NCBI GenBank assembly: GCA_022823775.1
Contig: JAJEHI010000103.1
Coordinates: 1-64,000, forward strand
Direction: 5' to 3'
DNA from: Defluviicoccus sp.
GTDB taxonomy: Bacteria; Pseudomonadota; Alphaproteobacteria; MPNO01
DNA length: 64,000 nucleotides
The notes below the pieces were generated by a model. It was not told the origin of the DNA. It ran no database searches and saw only the letters and a program-made list of their open reading frames with translations. This document shows positions 42,007-50,382 of the stretch, one piece after another. A program made the position numbers and the translations under genes. Each line of letters opens with the position of its first letter. Position 1 is the stretch's first letter.

Positions 42007-43206
42007 ATGAAGACCGCAATCGTCAATCTTGCGACCATCGTCACCGGCGACTGGCGGGAACCGCTCGCCGATGGCGATTCGATCCTGATGAAGGACGGGC
42101 TGATCGAGGCGGTGGGCACCGTCGAGACGTCGCGAATCGAGGATTGCGACGTCGTGCTCGACGCCGGCGGCATGACCGCCATGCCGGGGATGATCGATTC
42201 CCAGGTACACAACACCTTCGGCGACTACACCCCGCGCCAGAAGACTGTCGGGTTCCTCGAAAGCTACCTCCACGGCGGAACCACCACGTCCATCACCGCC
42301 TGCGAGGTGCACGTGCCCGGGCGGCCGAGCGATCCGGAGGGCGTGAAGGCGCTCGCCATCGCCGCCAAGAAGTGCTTCGACAACTACCGGCCGGGCGGGA
42401 TGCGGGTGCACGCCGGCGCGGTGATCCTCGAGCCCGGCCTTACGGCCGACGACTTCAACGAGATGGCCGACAAAGGGATCTGGCTCGCCAAGGCGGGGTT
42501 CGGCAAGTTCCAGTCGCCCTTCGAATACACCCCCTATGTGAAGATGGCGCAGGCAGCGGGGATGATCGTCAACTGCCACACCGGAGGCGCGTCGATTCCC
42601 GATTCGTCGGCGATCATCGGCAAGCACCTGATGGACATGCGCCCCGACGTCTCGTTCCACGTCAACGGCGGGCCGGTGGCGATGCCGGACGAGGATTTTG
42701 CACCGATCGTCAACGAGACCGAGATCGCGCTGCAGATCTGCCAGGCCGGCAATATCCGGACGGCGCTCCTCTGCCTCAACCTCGCCGTCGAGGCCGAACA
42801 GTACGACCGTTTCCTGATCGCCACCGATACGCCGACCGGCACGGGGGTGATGCCGCTCGGCATGATCAAGTCGGTCTGCGAGCTCTCCTGTCTCTCCGAG
42901 TATCCGGCCGAGATGATCATCGCGGCCGCCACCGGCAACGTCGCCAAGGTCTACCGGCTCGACACCGGCTTCCTGAAACCGGGGCTGGAGGCCGACGTTC
43001 TGGTGCTCGACAATCCGCTCGGCTGCTCCAAGGACGACGCGCTGGGCTCGATCAAGAACGGCGACTTCCCGGCGATCGCGGCCTGCTTCACGTCCGGCAT
43101 TCCACGCTTCATCGGCAAGAGCCGCAACACCCCGCCGCCGACGCGGAAAACCAGCATCGCGAAGAACAACCAGCCGAACCTGTTCTCGCCGGCAGCCCAC
43201 GTCTAG
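42007..43206 (+). CDS. Enamidase-like amidohydrolase
   Basis: 399-aa amidohydrolase most like the enamidase of nicotinate fermentation: FGDYTPRQKTVGFLESYLHGGTTT, HVPGRPSDPEGVKALAI, RVHAGAVILEPGLT, NCHTGGASIPDSS, FHVNGGPVAMPDED, ATDTPTGTGVMPLG, and the tail KSRNTPPPTRK. Notably the usual HxH metal motif after the first strand reads DSQVHN, so the first His is Gln, and the usual bridging-acid segment reads WLAKAGFGKF. Metal content or activity may therefore differ. Follows the DUF1185 gene by 25 bp. Confidence 0.85.
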   Translation: MKTAIVNLATIVTGDWREPLADGDSILMKDGLIEAVGTVETSRIEDCDVVLDAGGMTAMPGMIDSQVHNTFGDYTPRQKTVGFLESYLHGGTTTSITACEVHVPGRPSDPEGVKALAIAAKKCFDNYRPGGMRVHAGAVILEPGLTADDFNEMADKGIWLAKAGFGKFQSPFEYTPYVKMAQAAGMIVNCHTGGASIPDSSAIIGKHLMDMRPDVSFHVNGGPVAMPDEDFAPIVNETEIALQICQAGNIRTALLCLNLAVEAEQYDRFLIATDTPTGTGVMPLGMIKSVCELSCLSEYPAEMIIAAATGNVAKVYRLDTGFLKPGLEADVLVLDNPLGCSKDDALGSIKNGDFPAIAACFTSGIPRFIGKSRNTPPPTRKTSIAKNNQPNLFSPAAHV

Positions 43207-43211
43207 GTGCG

Positions 43212-44483
43212 ATGTCGGACGCGGCGGCGATCTCGCTCTGGGACATCACCGCCGACGAGTCGGACATCGACTCGCCGATGGAGAGCGATGTCGAAACCGA
43301 CGTGGCGATCGTGGGCGGCGGCTTCACCGGTCTGTCGACCGCGCTGCACGCGGCGGAGCGCGGGCTCGATTGCCAGGTGCTGGAGGCCCGGCGGATCGGG
43401 CACGGCGGGTCCGGACGCAATGTCGGTCTCCTGAATCCGGGCGTCTGGCTGCCGCCTTGGGACGTGCGCGCCTGCCTCGGCGAAGAGAAGGGAGCGGTGC
43501 TGACGAAGGTGCTGGGCGAGGGGCCCGGCTATGTGATGTCGCTCATCGAGCGACATCAGATCCGCTGCGAACTGACGCGCAGCGGCACCATCCATGCCGC
43601 CCATTCGCCGCGCGGTTTCCGTGATCTGGCGCGGCGCGCCGAGGAAGGTCGGAAGCTCGGCGCGCCCGTCGAGCTCCTGTCGAGCGCGGAGGCATCGGAG
43701 AAGATCGGCAGCGATGCCTATCACGGCGGTCTGCTCGACCGCCGCGCGGGTACGATCAATCCGATGGGTTACGTCCGCGGACTTGCGCGCGCGGCTCTCA
43801 GCGCCGGAGCGCGCATATCGACCGGCGTTACCGCGCAGGCTCTTCGCCGCGACGGAGACGGGTGGATCGTCGAGACCGACCGGGGCCGGGTTTCCGCGCG
43901 GGCCGTGGTGCTCGGAACCAACGCCTATAGCGACGATCTCTGGCCCGGGCTCAGGCAGACCTTCACGATCATCCACTATTTTCAGGTGGCGACCGTTCCG
44001 CTTGGCGAGCGCGTGCACTCCGTCCTGCCGGAAAGGCAGGGCCTGTGGGACACCGCGCCGATCATGTTTTCGGTGCGCCGCGACGCGTTCGACCGGCTGA
44101 TCGTGGGTTCCATGGGCCGCGTGTTCGGCGGCGAGAAAGGCTTGTCGCGGCGCTGGGCCGAGCGCCGTCTCCGGAGCGTCTTTCCTTCCCTCGGACCTGT
44201 CGAGTTCGAGAAGGCCTGGTACGGACAGATCGCCCTGACCCCCGACCATCTGCCCCGCATCCACCGTCTGGCGGACGGGCTCTATACGCCCATCGGCTAC
44301 AACGGCCGGGGGATCGCGCCGGGCACCGTGTTCGGCAGGGCGATGGCCCAGTTGCTGGCCGGCGGAAAGGAAGAGGATCTGCCGCTGCCCGTCACAGAGC
44401 CGGCGAAGGACGGGCTGGCCCCGGTCAAGTCGCGATTCTACGGGCTCGCGTTCGCGGCCAGCCAGGCGGCGAAGGCGGTCTGA
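43212..44483 (+). CDS. FAD-dependent oxidoreductase (DAO family)
   Basis: 423-aa amine/amino-acid oxidase-type flavoprotein: VAIVGGGFTGLSTALHAAERGLDCQVLEA (FAD ADP-binding), GSGRNVGLLNPG, INPMGYVRGLARAA, VLGTNAYSDDLWPGL and the C-terminal IGYNGRGIAPGTVFGRAMAQLL. Similar to PuuB/OrdL gamma-glutamylputrescine oxidases. Likely oxidises a secondary amine from the neighbouring pathway. Starts 5 bp after the enamidase-like gene. Confidence 0.9.
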   Translation: MSDAAAISLWDITADESDIDSPMESDVETDVAIVGGGFTGLSTALHAAERGLDCQVLEARRIGHGGSGRNVGLLNPGVWLPPWDVRACLGEEKGAVLTKVLGEGPGYVMSLIERHQIRCELTRSGTIHAAHSPRGFRDLARRAEEGRKLGAPVELLSSAEASEKIGSDAYHGGLLDRRAGTINPMGYVRGLARAALSAGARISTGVTAQALRRDGDGWIVETDRGRVSARAVVLGTNAYSDDLWPGLRQTFTIIHYFQVATVPLGERVHSVLPERQGLWDTAPIMFSVRRDAFDRLIVGSMGRVFGGEKGLSRRWAERRLRSVFPSLGPVEFEKAWYGQIALTPDHLPRIHRLADGLYTPIGYNGRGIAPGTVFGRAMAQLLAGGKEEDLPLPVTEPAKDGLAPVKSRFYGLAFAASQAAKAV

Positions 44484-44510
44484 GAACAACGGTCAGGGAA
44501 GGAATACCGG

Positions 44511-45263
44511 ATGACGGAACGGCCCACCGCCTTGATTACCGGCGGCGCGCGGGGGATCGGCTACGCCTGCGCCGAAGCGATCGCGGAGAACGGCGCGCGG
44601 ATCGTCCTGGCGGACATCGACGAGGCCGGCGTCATGGAGGCCGCCAGGCGGCTCGGCGGCGATACCGGGGCGATGGTTTGCGACATGGGCGATGCGGTGC
44701 AGGTCGCCTCGATGTTCGACCGGATCGACGCCGAAATCGGTCCGCTCTCCATCCTGGTGAACTGCGCGGGCATCGCCATTCCGTGCGACTTCCTCGAGAC
44801 CTCGCTGGAGCAGTTCACCTCGGTGATCGACGTCAACCTCGTCGGCACCTTCCTCGCCACCCAGCGCGCCGCGAAATCGATGGTCGAAGCGGGCATCGAG
44901 GGTTCGATCGTCAACATGTCGTCCGTCAATGCCCAGGTCGCGATCCCCAGCATCGCCGCCTATTGCGCATCCAAGGGCGGCGTCATGCAGCTGACCAAGG
45001 CAAGCGCGCTGGCGCTCGCCCCGCACGGCATCCGGGTCAATGCCGTCGGCCCCGGCTCGATCGACACGGCGATGATGGCGGCGGTCAACGAGGACCCGGA
45101 GGCGATGCGGGTGGCGATGTCGCGCACGCCGCTCAAGCGGATGGGAACCCCGCGCGAGATCGCCGACATCGTCGCTTTCCTCGCGAGCGACAAGGCGAGC
45201 TACATCACCGGGGAGACCGTCTATGCCGACGGCGGCCGGCTCGGGCTCAACTACACCTGCTAG
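44511..45263 (+). CDS. SDR family NAD(P)-dependent oxidoreductase
   Basis: 250 aa classical short-chain dehydrogenase: ITGGARGIGYACAEAIAENGARIVLADIDE (TGxxxGIG, acidic residue after beta-2 suggests NAD), NCAGIA, catalytic Ser in VNMSSVNAQ and Y-x-x-x-K in AAYCASKGG, PGSIDTAMM. Part of the 41406-47413 catabolic run. Confidence 0.95.
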   Translation: MTERPTALITGGARGIGYACAEAIAENGARIVLADIDEAGVMEAARRLGGDTGAMVCDMGDAVQVASMFDRIDAEIGPLSILVNCAGIAIPCDFLETSLEQFTSVIDVNLVGTFLATQRAAKSMVEAGIEGSIVNMSSVNAQVAIPSIAAYCASKGGVMQLTKASALALAPHGIRVNAVGPGSIDTAMMAAVNEDPEAMRVAMSRTPLKRMGTPREIADIVAFLASDKASYITGETVYADGGRLGLNYTC

Positions 45264-45279
45264 GAAGCCGGATCGCGGG

Positions 45280-46458
45280 ATGATCCATACCGGCGATCCG
45301 GAGACGATTCTCGAAGCGGCGCGGGCGATGATTCCCCAACTGCGGGAACGTTCCGGAGAGACGGAGGCCAACCGCAAGCTGCTGCCTGAGACCCATGAGG
45401 CCTTTCTGAAGGCCGGGTTCTACCGGGTGATGCAGCCGCGCCGCTTCGGCGGACTCGAGCTGCCGTTCGGGATCCAGACCGAGATGTCGATGGAGCTCGC
45501 GCGCGTCTGTCCGTCGAGCGCCTGGGTGGCCGGCCTGCTCGCCTGTCATGGATGGCTGCTCGGCATGATGCCGGGCGAAGCGCAGGAAGAGGTCTGGGGC
45601 GACGACCCGGAGACCTGCGTCGCGACGTCCTTCGCCGGGTCCGATATCTCGGCCGAGCGCGCGAAGGGCGGGTACCGGTTATCGGGGCGATGGCCGTTTT
45701 CCAGCGGCGTCGACTACTGCCGGTGGGCAATCCTGGTGGCGAGCCTCCCGGGCGAAGGCGCCGCCGGCGGCGAGCTGCATTACCTGGTCGTGCCGCTGGC
45801 CGATTGCCGGATCGTCGATACCTGGAACGCCACCGGCCTCGCGGGGACGGGCAGCAACGACATCGAGGCCGACGGTATCTTCGTACCCGATCGTCGGATC
45901 GCGCCGTTCTCCGCGCTGTGCGCCGGCGAGGGGCCGGGCCGCGCGGTCAATCCGGGCTATCTCTACCGGCTGCCGCAGATGGCGGTATTCAGCTTCAACC
46001 TGGTCGGCGTGGCGATCGGCGCCGCGCGGGGCGCGGTCGAGCATCTGACGTCGTCCATCCGTCCGACCAGCCGCGCAACCGGCGCCCCGCTCGCGAACCA
46101 GCAGAGCATTCAGCTGCGGATCGCCGAGTCGATGGCCGAGATCGACGCGGCCCGTGCGCTGGTCGACCGCAACCGGCGCGAGATCGTCGCCTGGGGCGAA
46201 GCCGGCTCGTTCCCGGCCGTCGAGGAGCGGGTGCGCTACCGCAGGGACAATGCCTTCGCGGCGAGAGCCTGCTGCCGGGCGATCGAACGCCTGCTCCCCA
46301 TCCTGGGCGGGCGCGGGCTTGCCGCCGGGGACCCGGTTAACCGCGCCTGGCGAGACGCCAACGCGGTCGCGCGCCACATCGCGCTCACCTGGGATATCGC
46401 GGGCGCGATCCAGGGCGCGGTGGCGCTGGGCCTGCCCTGCCCGGACCCGTTCGTTTGA
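45280..46458 (+). CDS. Acyl-CoA dehydrogenase-fold flavoprotein (HpaB/DszC-like group D monooxygenase)
   Basis: 392 aa. EANRKLLPETHEAFLKAGFYRVMQPRRFGGLELPF, CPSSAWVAGLLACHGWLLG, GRWPFSSGVDYCRWAILVA, WNATGLAGTGSNDIEADGIFVP are typical of flavin-dependent monooxygenases with the acyl-CoA dehydrogenase fold rather than of true ACADs (no catalytic Glu region for CoA substrates is evident). Needs reduced flavin from a reductase. Substrate unknown. Confidence 0.85.
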   Translation: MIHTGDPETILEAARAMIPQLRERSGETEANRKLLPETHEAFLKAGFYRVMQPRRFGGLELPFGIQTEMSMELARVCPSSAWVAGLLACHGWLLGMMPGEAQEEVWGDDPETCVATSFAGSDISAERAKGGYRLSGRWPFSSGVDYCRWAILVASLPGEGAAGGELHYLVVPLADCRIVDTWNATGLAGTGSNDIEADGIFVPDRRIAPFSALCAGEGPGRAVNPGYLYRLPQMAVFSFNLVGVAIGAARGAVEHLTSSIRPTSRATGAPLANQQSIQLRIAESMAEIDAARALVDRNRREIVAWGEAGSFPAVEERVRYRRDNAFAARACCRAIERLLPILGGRGLAAGDPVNRAWRDANAVARHIALTWDIAGAIQGAVALGLPCPDPFV

Positions 46459-46492
46459 GCGAGAAGGAGCGGGAGATGTCGGAGGAATCGAA

Positions 46493-47413
46493 ATGACGCG
46501 CGCGGGTCTCGAAACGCTTCCGTTCTACAACGAAGCGGCGATCGCCGGCGTTCTCGAATGGCCGGCGCTGATCGACACGATCGAACGGGCGATGATCTCG
46601 TTCTCCGCCGGCGACGTCGTGCAGCCCGTGCGCCAGATGCTGCCGGTCCCGGGACAGGATGCGTTCATGGGCGCGATGCCGGCCATCGGCGAAGCCATGG
46701 CGGTCAAGGTCGTCACCCTCTATCACGGCAACGCCGGTACCGGGATCCCGACCCACCAGGCGACGATCCTCGTGTTCGACAAGGACAACGGATCGCCGGT
46801 CGCGGTCCTCGACGGGCGCCTGATCACCGAGATGAGGACAGCCGCGGGATCGGCCGCCGCCGCGCGCAAACTGTCCGTCCCGAGCCCCGAGGCGGTCACG
46901 ATCATGGGAAGCGGCGTCCAGGCGCGCGCCCATGCGAACGCGCTGGCGGCGGTCAGGCCGCTCGGCGAACTGCGGCTCTGGGCTCGGACGGAAACCGCGG
47001 GTCGCGCCGCGGCGGAGGAAATCGGCGCGGTCTTCGTGGCCGACGCCGAGGCCGCGGTGCGTGACGCGGACATCGTCGCCTGCACCACATCCGCGACCGA
47101 GCCCGTCCTGATGGGGGACTGGCTGAAGCCCGGCGCCTTCGTGGCGTCCGTCGGGTGGAACGGCAGGGACGGGCGCGAGCTCGACGACGCGGCGATGGCC
47201 AATACGGTGGTCGTGGAATCATACGATGCCGCGCGGGACCAGGCGGGAAACGTGCGCGGTTCGGGATGCGACATCTTTGCCGAAATCGGCGAGGTCTTCG
47301 CCGGCACGAAGACGGTTCCGGACGGTGCGACGGTGGTCTACGATTCGGTCGGCATCGCGATCGAGGACGTCGCCGCGGCCAGGCTCGCGTGCGATCTGCT
47401 CGGGCGATCGTGA
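46493..47413 (+). CDS. Ornithine cyclodeaminase/mu-crystallin family protein
   Basis: 306 aa. VQPVRQMLPVPGQDAFMGAMPAI, AVKVVTLYHGN (substrate Lys), VLDGRLITEMRTAAGSAAAARKL and the NAD-binding IMGSGVQARAHANALA are family hallmarks. May be an ornithine cyclodeaminase, alanine dehydrogenase or ketimine reductase. ATG 46493 overlaps the stop of a six-codon leader ORF (MSEESK, 46476-46496) that has its own GGAG, giving an ATGA coupling junction. Confidence 0.9.
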   Translation: MTRAGLETLPFYNEAAIAGVLEWPALIDTIERAMISFSAGDVVQPVRQMLPVPGQDAFMGAMPAIGEAMAVKVVTLYHGNAGTGIPTHQATILVFDKDNGSPVAVLDGRLITEMRTAAGSAAAARKLSVPSPEAVTIMGSGVQARAHANALAAVRPLGELRLWARTETAGRAAAEEIGAVFVADAEAAVRDADIVACTTSATEPVLMGDWLKPGAFVASVGWNGRDGRELDDAAMANTVVVESYDAARDQAGNVRGSGCDIFAEIGEVFAGTKTVPDGATVVYDSVGIAIEDVAAARLACDLLGRS

Positions 47414-47479
47414 ACGCTAGGCGCCTTCACCGCCTTGTCGGGGTTTGCTAAATAGACGGCAAGGCCGCGTCCGGAGGCG

Positions 47480-48841
47480 ATGCCACGACACGAAGGGACG
47501 AGGAAGGCGATGGACGGGACCGCCTATCGAAACAGCTTCCGCGACCTTGTCGACGACAGGGTCGATGAAGGGGTCTTCAGGGTCGATCGGTCGATCTACA
47601 CCGACGAAGCCGTGTTCGAGGCCGAAATCGAGCGTATCTTCGAAGGCGGATGGGTCTTCCTCTGCCACGAGGGGCAGGTGGAGAACCCGGGCGATTACTT
47701 CGCCACCGAAATCGGCCGCCAGCCTGTTTTCGTCATACGCCAGAAGGATGGCTCGCTCGGCTGTTTCATCAACGCGTGCTCGCATCGCGGCGCGCTGCTG
47801 ACGCCGTTCAGGCAGGGCAGCGCGCGCGCGCTCACCTGCCGCTTCCACGGCTGGGCCTACGACCTCGGCGGGCGCTGCATCAGGATCAAGAACGAGGAAG
47901 GCGGCTTCTCAGAGCCCGGATTTTCGCGCGAACGCTTCAACCTGCGCCGGATCGGGGCTCTCGAGTCGTACAGGGGGTTCGTGTTCGGCAGCCTGACGGC
48001 CGACGTGCCGCCTCTGGAGGACCATTTGGGCGCGGCAGCCAGATGGATCGACCTTCTCGCCGGACAGGCGCGGAACGGGCTCGAGGTCGTTCCGGGCTCG
48101 TCGACCTACATGATCCGCGGCAACTGGAAGCTGCAGGCGGAGAACAGCGTCGACGGCTACCATGTGACGACGGTCCACCGCGTCTTCGCTTCGACGATCT
48201 CCAACCGCGAAACGCGCGATGCCACGACCGGAATGCGTCAGACCGAGTCGGGCCGCATCAAGGGTAACGTGCCCACCGGCGCCTACGATCTCGGCAACGG
48301 CCACATGTCGATCTGGGCGCTGCACACCACGCCGCATGTCCGTCCGATCTACGAATCGAAGGACTGGCTGGAAGAGAATCTCGATCCGGTGGAGGCCGAC
48401 TGGATCCTCAACCGGGGCCGCAATCTGTACCTGTTCCCCAACGTGATGCTGATGGACAACCCGTCGACACAGATTCGGCTGATGAAGCCCATCTCACCCG
48501 ATCTGGCGGAGGTGACCGTCTACTGCATCGCGCCGAAGGGGGAGAGCGCGGCCGCCCGGGCCGCCCGGCTCAGGAAGTTCGAGGACTTTTATCTCACGGC
48601 CGGAATGGCGACCTCCGACGACGTGGCGGCGCTCGAAGCCGTTCAGGACGGCTCGTCGGGGCGGCTCAGCCGCTGGAACGACATGACGCGCGGCCTCTCC
48701 GATCTCGTGACGGGCCCCGACGAGGACGCCCGCAGGCTGGGCTTCGAGCCCGCCGGCTGCTGCCCGGACTGGGACCATGAAGGGCTGTTCCACGGCTTTT
48801 ACCGCGCCTGGCTCGACCGCATGGAGAACGGCGCCCGATGA
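47480..48841 (+). CDS. Rieske aromatic-ring dioxygenase large (alpha) subunit, anthranilate/benzoate type
   Basis: 453-aa catalytic subunit. Rieske cluster ligands are in CSHRGALLTPF and CRFHGWAYDL. The mononuclear iron site is around AENSVDGYHVTTVHRVF (HxxxxH-type histidines, bridging Asp). NRGRNLYLFPNVMLMDNPSTQIRLMKPISPDLAEVTVYCIAPKGE is close to AntA/BenA. ATG 47480 or ATG 47510 (with GAGGAAGG upstream) could be the start. It should cis-dihydroxylate an aromatic carboxylate such as anthranilate or benzoate. Overlaps the small subunit gene (ATGA). Confidence 0.92.
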   Translation: MPRHEGTRKAMDGTAYRNSFRDLVDDRVDEGVFRVDRSIYTDEAVFEAEIERIFEGGWVFLCHEGQVENPGDYFATEIGRQPVFVIRQKDGSLGCFINACSHRGALLTPFRQGSARALTCRFHGWAYDLGGRCIRIKNEEGGFSEPGFSRERFNLRRIGALESYRGFVFGSLTADVPPLEDHLGAAARWIDLLAGQARNGLEVVPGSSTYMIRGNWKLQAENSVDGYHVTTVHRVFASTISNRETRDATTGMRQTESGRIKGNVPTGAYDLGNGHMSIWALHTTPHVRPIYESKDWLEENLDPVEADWILNRGRNLYLFPNVMLMDNPSTQIRLMKPISPDLAEVTVYCIAPKGESAAARAARLRKFEDFYLTAGMATSDDVAALEAVQDGSSGRLSRWNDMTRGLSDLVTGPDEDARRLGFEPAGCCPDWDHEGLFHGFYRAWLDRMENGAR

Positions 48842-49344
48842 ACGCCGGCCGTATCGACGACGGTCTGGAACGCGAGGTCGCGGCCCTGATCGCCCGCGAG
48901 GCGATGCTGCTCGACCGGCGGCGCTGGGACGAGTGGATCGACCTCTATACCGAGGACGCCGTCTACTGGGTGCCCGCCTGGGCCAACGAGGAAGAGACCA
49001 CCACCGATCCCGAGACCCAGCTCAACCTGATCTACCTCAGGAACCGCGGCGGGCTGGAGGACCGGGTGTTCCGGATCGAGTCGCGGGATTCCTACGCGTC
49101 CGTCCCGCTCGACCGAACCGTGCACCTGATCGGCAACGTGCTGGTCGAGAGCGCGAACGGGGATTCGGTCGAGGCGAGCGCAAACTGCCTGGTCCACGTC
49201 TACGGCAAGAAGGGCGCGGCCACGCGGGGAAGCCTCTACGATTTCCGGTTTCGACGGGTCGACGGCGCGCTCAAGATCGCGCGGAAGAAGATCGTTTTCA
49301 TCGACGACAGGCTCGAAGGGCCTATCGACATTTATCACCTGTAG
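48838..49344 (+). CDS. Aromatic-ring dioxygenase small (beta) subunit
   Basis: 168-aa beta subunit (SnoaL-like fold). REAMLLDRRRWDEWIDLYTEDAVYWVPAWANEEETTTDPETQLNLIY is the typical BenB/AntB signature. C-terminus KKIVFIDDRLEGPIDIYHL. Structural role in the alpha3-beta3 hexamer. Coupled to the alpha gene and followed 6 bp later by the zinc dehydrogenase. Confidence 0.93.
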   Translation: MNAGRIDDGLEREVAALIAREAMLLDRRRWDEWIDLYTEDAVYWVPAWANEEETTTDPETQLNLIYLRNRGGLEDRVFRIESRDSYASVPLDRTVHLIGNVLVESANGDSVEASANCLVHVYGKKGAATRGSLYDFRFRRVDGALKIARKKIVFIDDRLEGPIDIYHL

Positions 49345-49350
49345 AGACCG

Positions 49351-50382
49351 TTGCTGACCCTTCAGAAAATCGCCCCGGAAGTCGGCGGGATCGCGCTTCG
49401 GGAAATCGACCCGCGCGAACCCGCTCCCGGAGAGATTTCGATCCGGGTCGGCGCCGCCGGGATCTGCGGCACCGACATGCAGATCTACAATTGGGCGCCG
49501 CGCATGGCCCGCCGCATGGCGCTGCCGCGCGTCCTCGGCCACGAGGTCTCCGGCACCGTCGAGGCGGCCGGGCCCGGGGTGGAGGGGGTCGCCGTCGGCG
49601 ACCGGGTGAGCCTCGAGAGTCATATCTATTGCGGGCGCTGCCGGTCATGCCGGTTGGACCGCGCCCATCTCTGCGAGAATACCCGCTACCCGGGTATCGA
49701 CATCGACGGTGCCTTCGCCGAGCGCCTGACCGTGCCGGCTTCCATCGCCTGGGTTAACCCGCCCGATCTCCCGCACGAGACGGCGGCGATGCTTGAGCCG
49801 TTCGGGATCGCCGTCCACGCATCCCTTGCCGGCGCGGGGGTCTCCGGTCTGACGGTGCTGGTCAACGGTTGCGGGCCGATCGGGCTGATGACGGTCGCCG
49901 TGGCGCGCGCGCTCGGCGCCCTCCGGGTGGTCGCCTGCGACATCAATCCGCTGCGGCTCCGCGCGGCGGAAACGATGGGCGCCGACCGGACGGTCGATGC
50001 GGGGAACGAAGATCTCGCGGCCGTAGTCGCCGACATGACAGGCGGGGCGGGCGCGGATGTCGGGATCGAGTTTTCCGGCTCCGAGGCCGGTTTCAACGCG
50101 GTGTTCGCCGCGCTCGCCAAGGGCGGGGACTTCCGCCTGGTCGGCGCGCCGCCCTCGGCCATCCCGGTCGACTTCACCCGGTGGCTGCTCAAATGCCCCT
50201 CGATGCAGAACATCCATGGGCGGTTGATCTGGAGCACGTGGCGGCGCGCGACCGAGCTTCTGGCCGCGGGCGCCGTGGATATCGCCCCGGTCCGCAGCCA
50301 CGTTCTGCCGCTCTCCGAAGCGCCGCGCGGCTTCGAGCTGATCCGGGACGGCGCGGCGCTCAAACCCGTCCTCGTGCCATGA
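49351..50382 (+). CDS. Zinc-dependent alcohol dehydrogenase (MDR family)
   Basis: 343-aa zinc MDR. GICGTDMQIYNW (catalytic zinc Cys), LGHEVSGTV (His-Glu), four structural-zinc cysteines in YCGRCRSCRLDRAHLC, and VNGCGPIGLMTVAVARALGALRVVACD (NAD binding). Start is TTG 49351; no better start nearby. It sits between the dioxygenase beta subunit and the reductase, where benABC/antABC have no such gene; benD-type diol dehydrogenases are SDRs. It may oxidise the cis-diol or a later product. Confidence 0.92.
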   Translation: MLTLQKIAPEVGGIALREIDPREPAPGEISIRVGAAGICGTDMQIYNWAPRMARRMALPRVLGHEVSGTVEAAGPGVEGVAVGDRVSLESHIYCGRCRSCRLDRAHLCENTRYPGIDIDGAFAERLTVPASIAWVNPPDLPHETAAMLEPFGIAVHASLAGAGVSGLTVLVNGCGPIGLMTVAVARALGALRVVACDINPLRLRAAETMGADRTVDAGNEDLAAVVADMTGGAGADVGIEFSGSEAGFNAVFAALAKGGDFRLVGAPPSAIPVDFTRWLLKCPSMQNIHGRLIWSTWRRATELLAAGAVDIAPVRSHVLPLSEAPRGFELIRDGAALKPVLVP

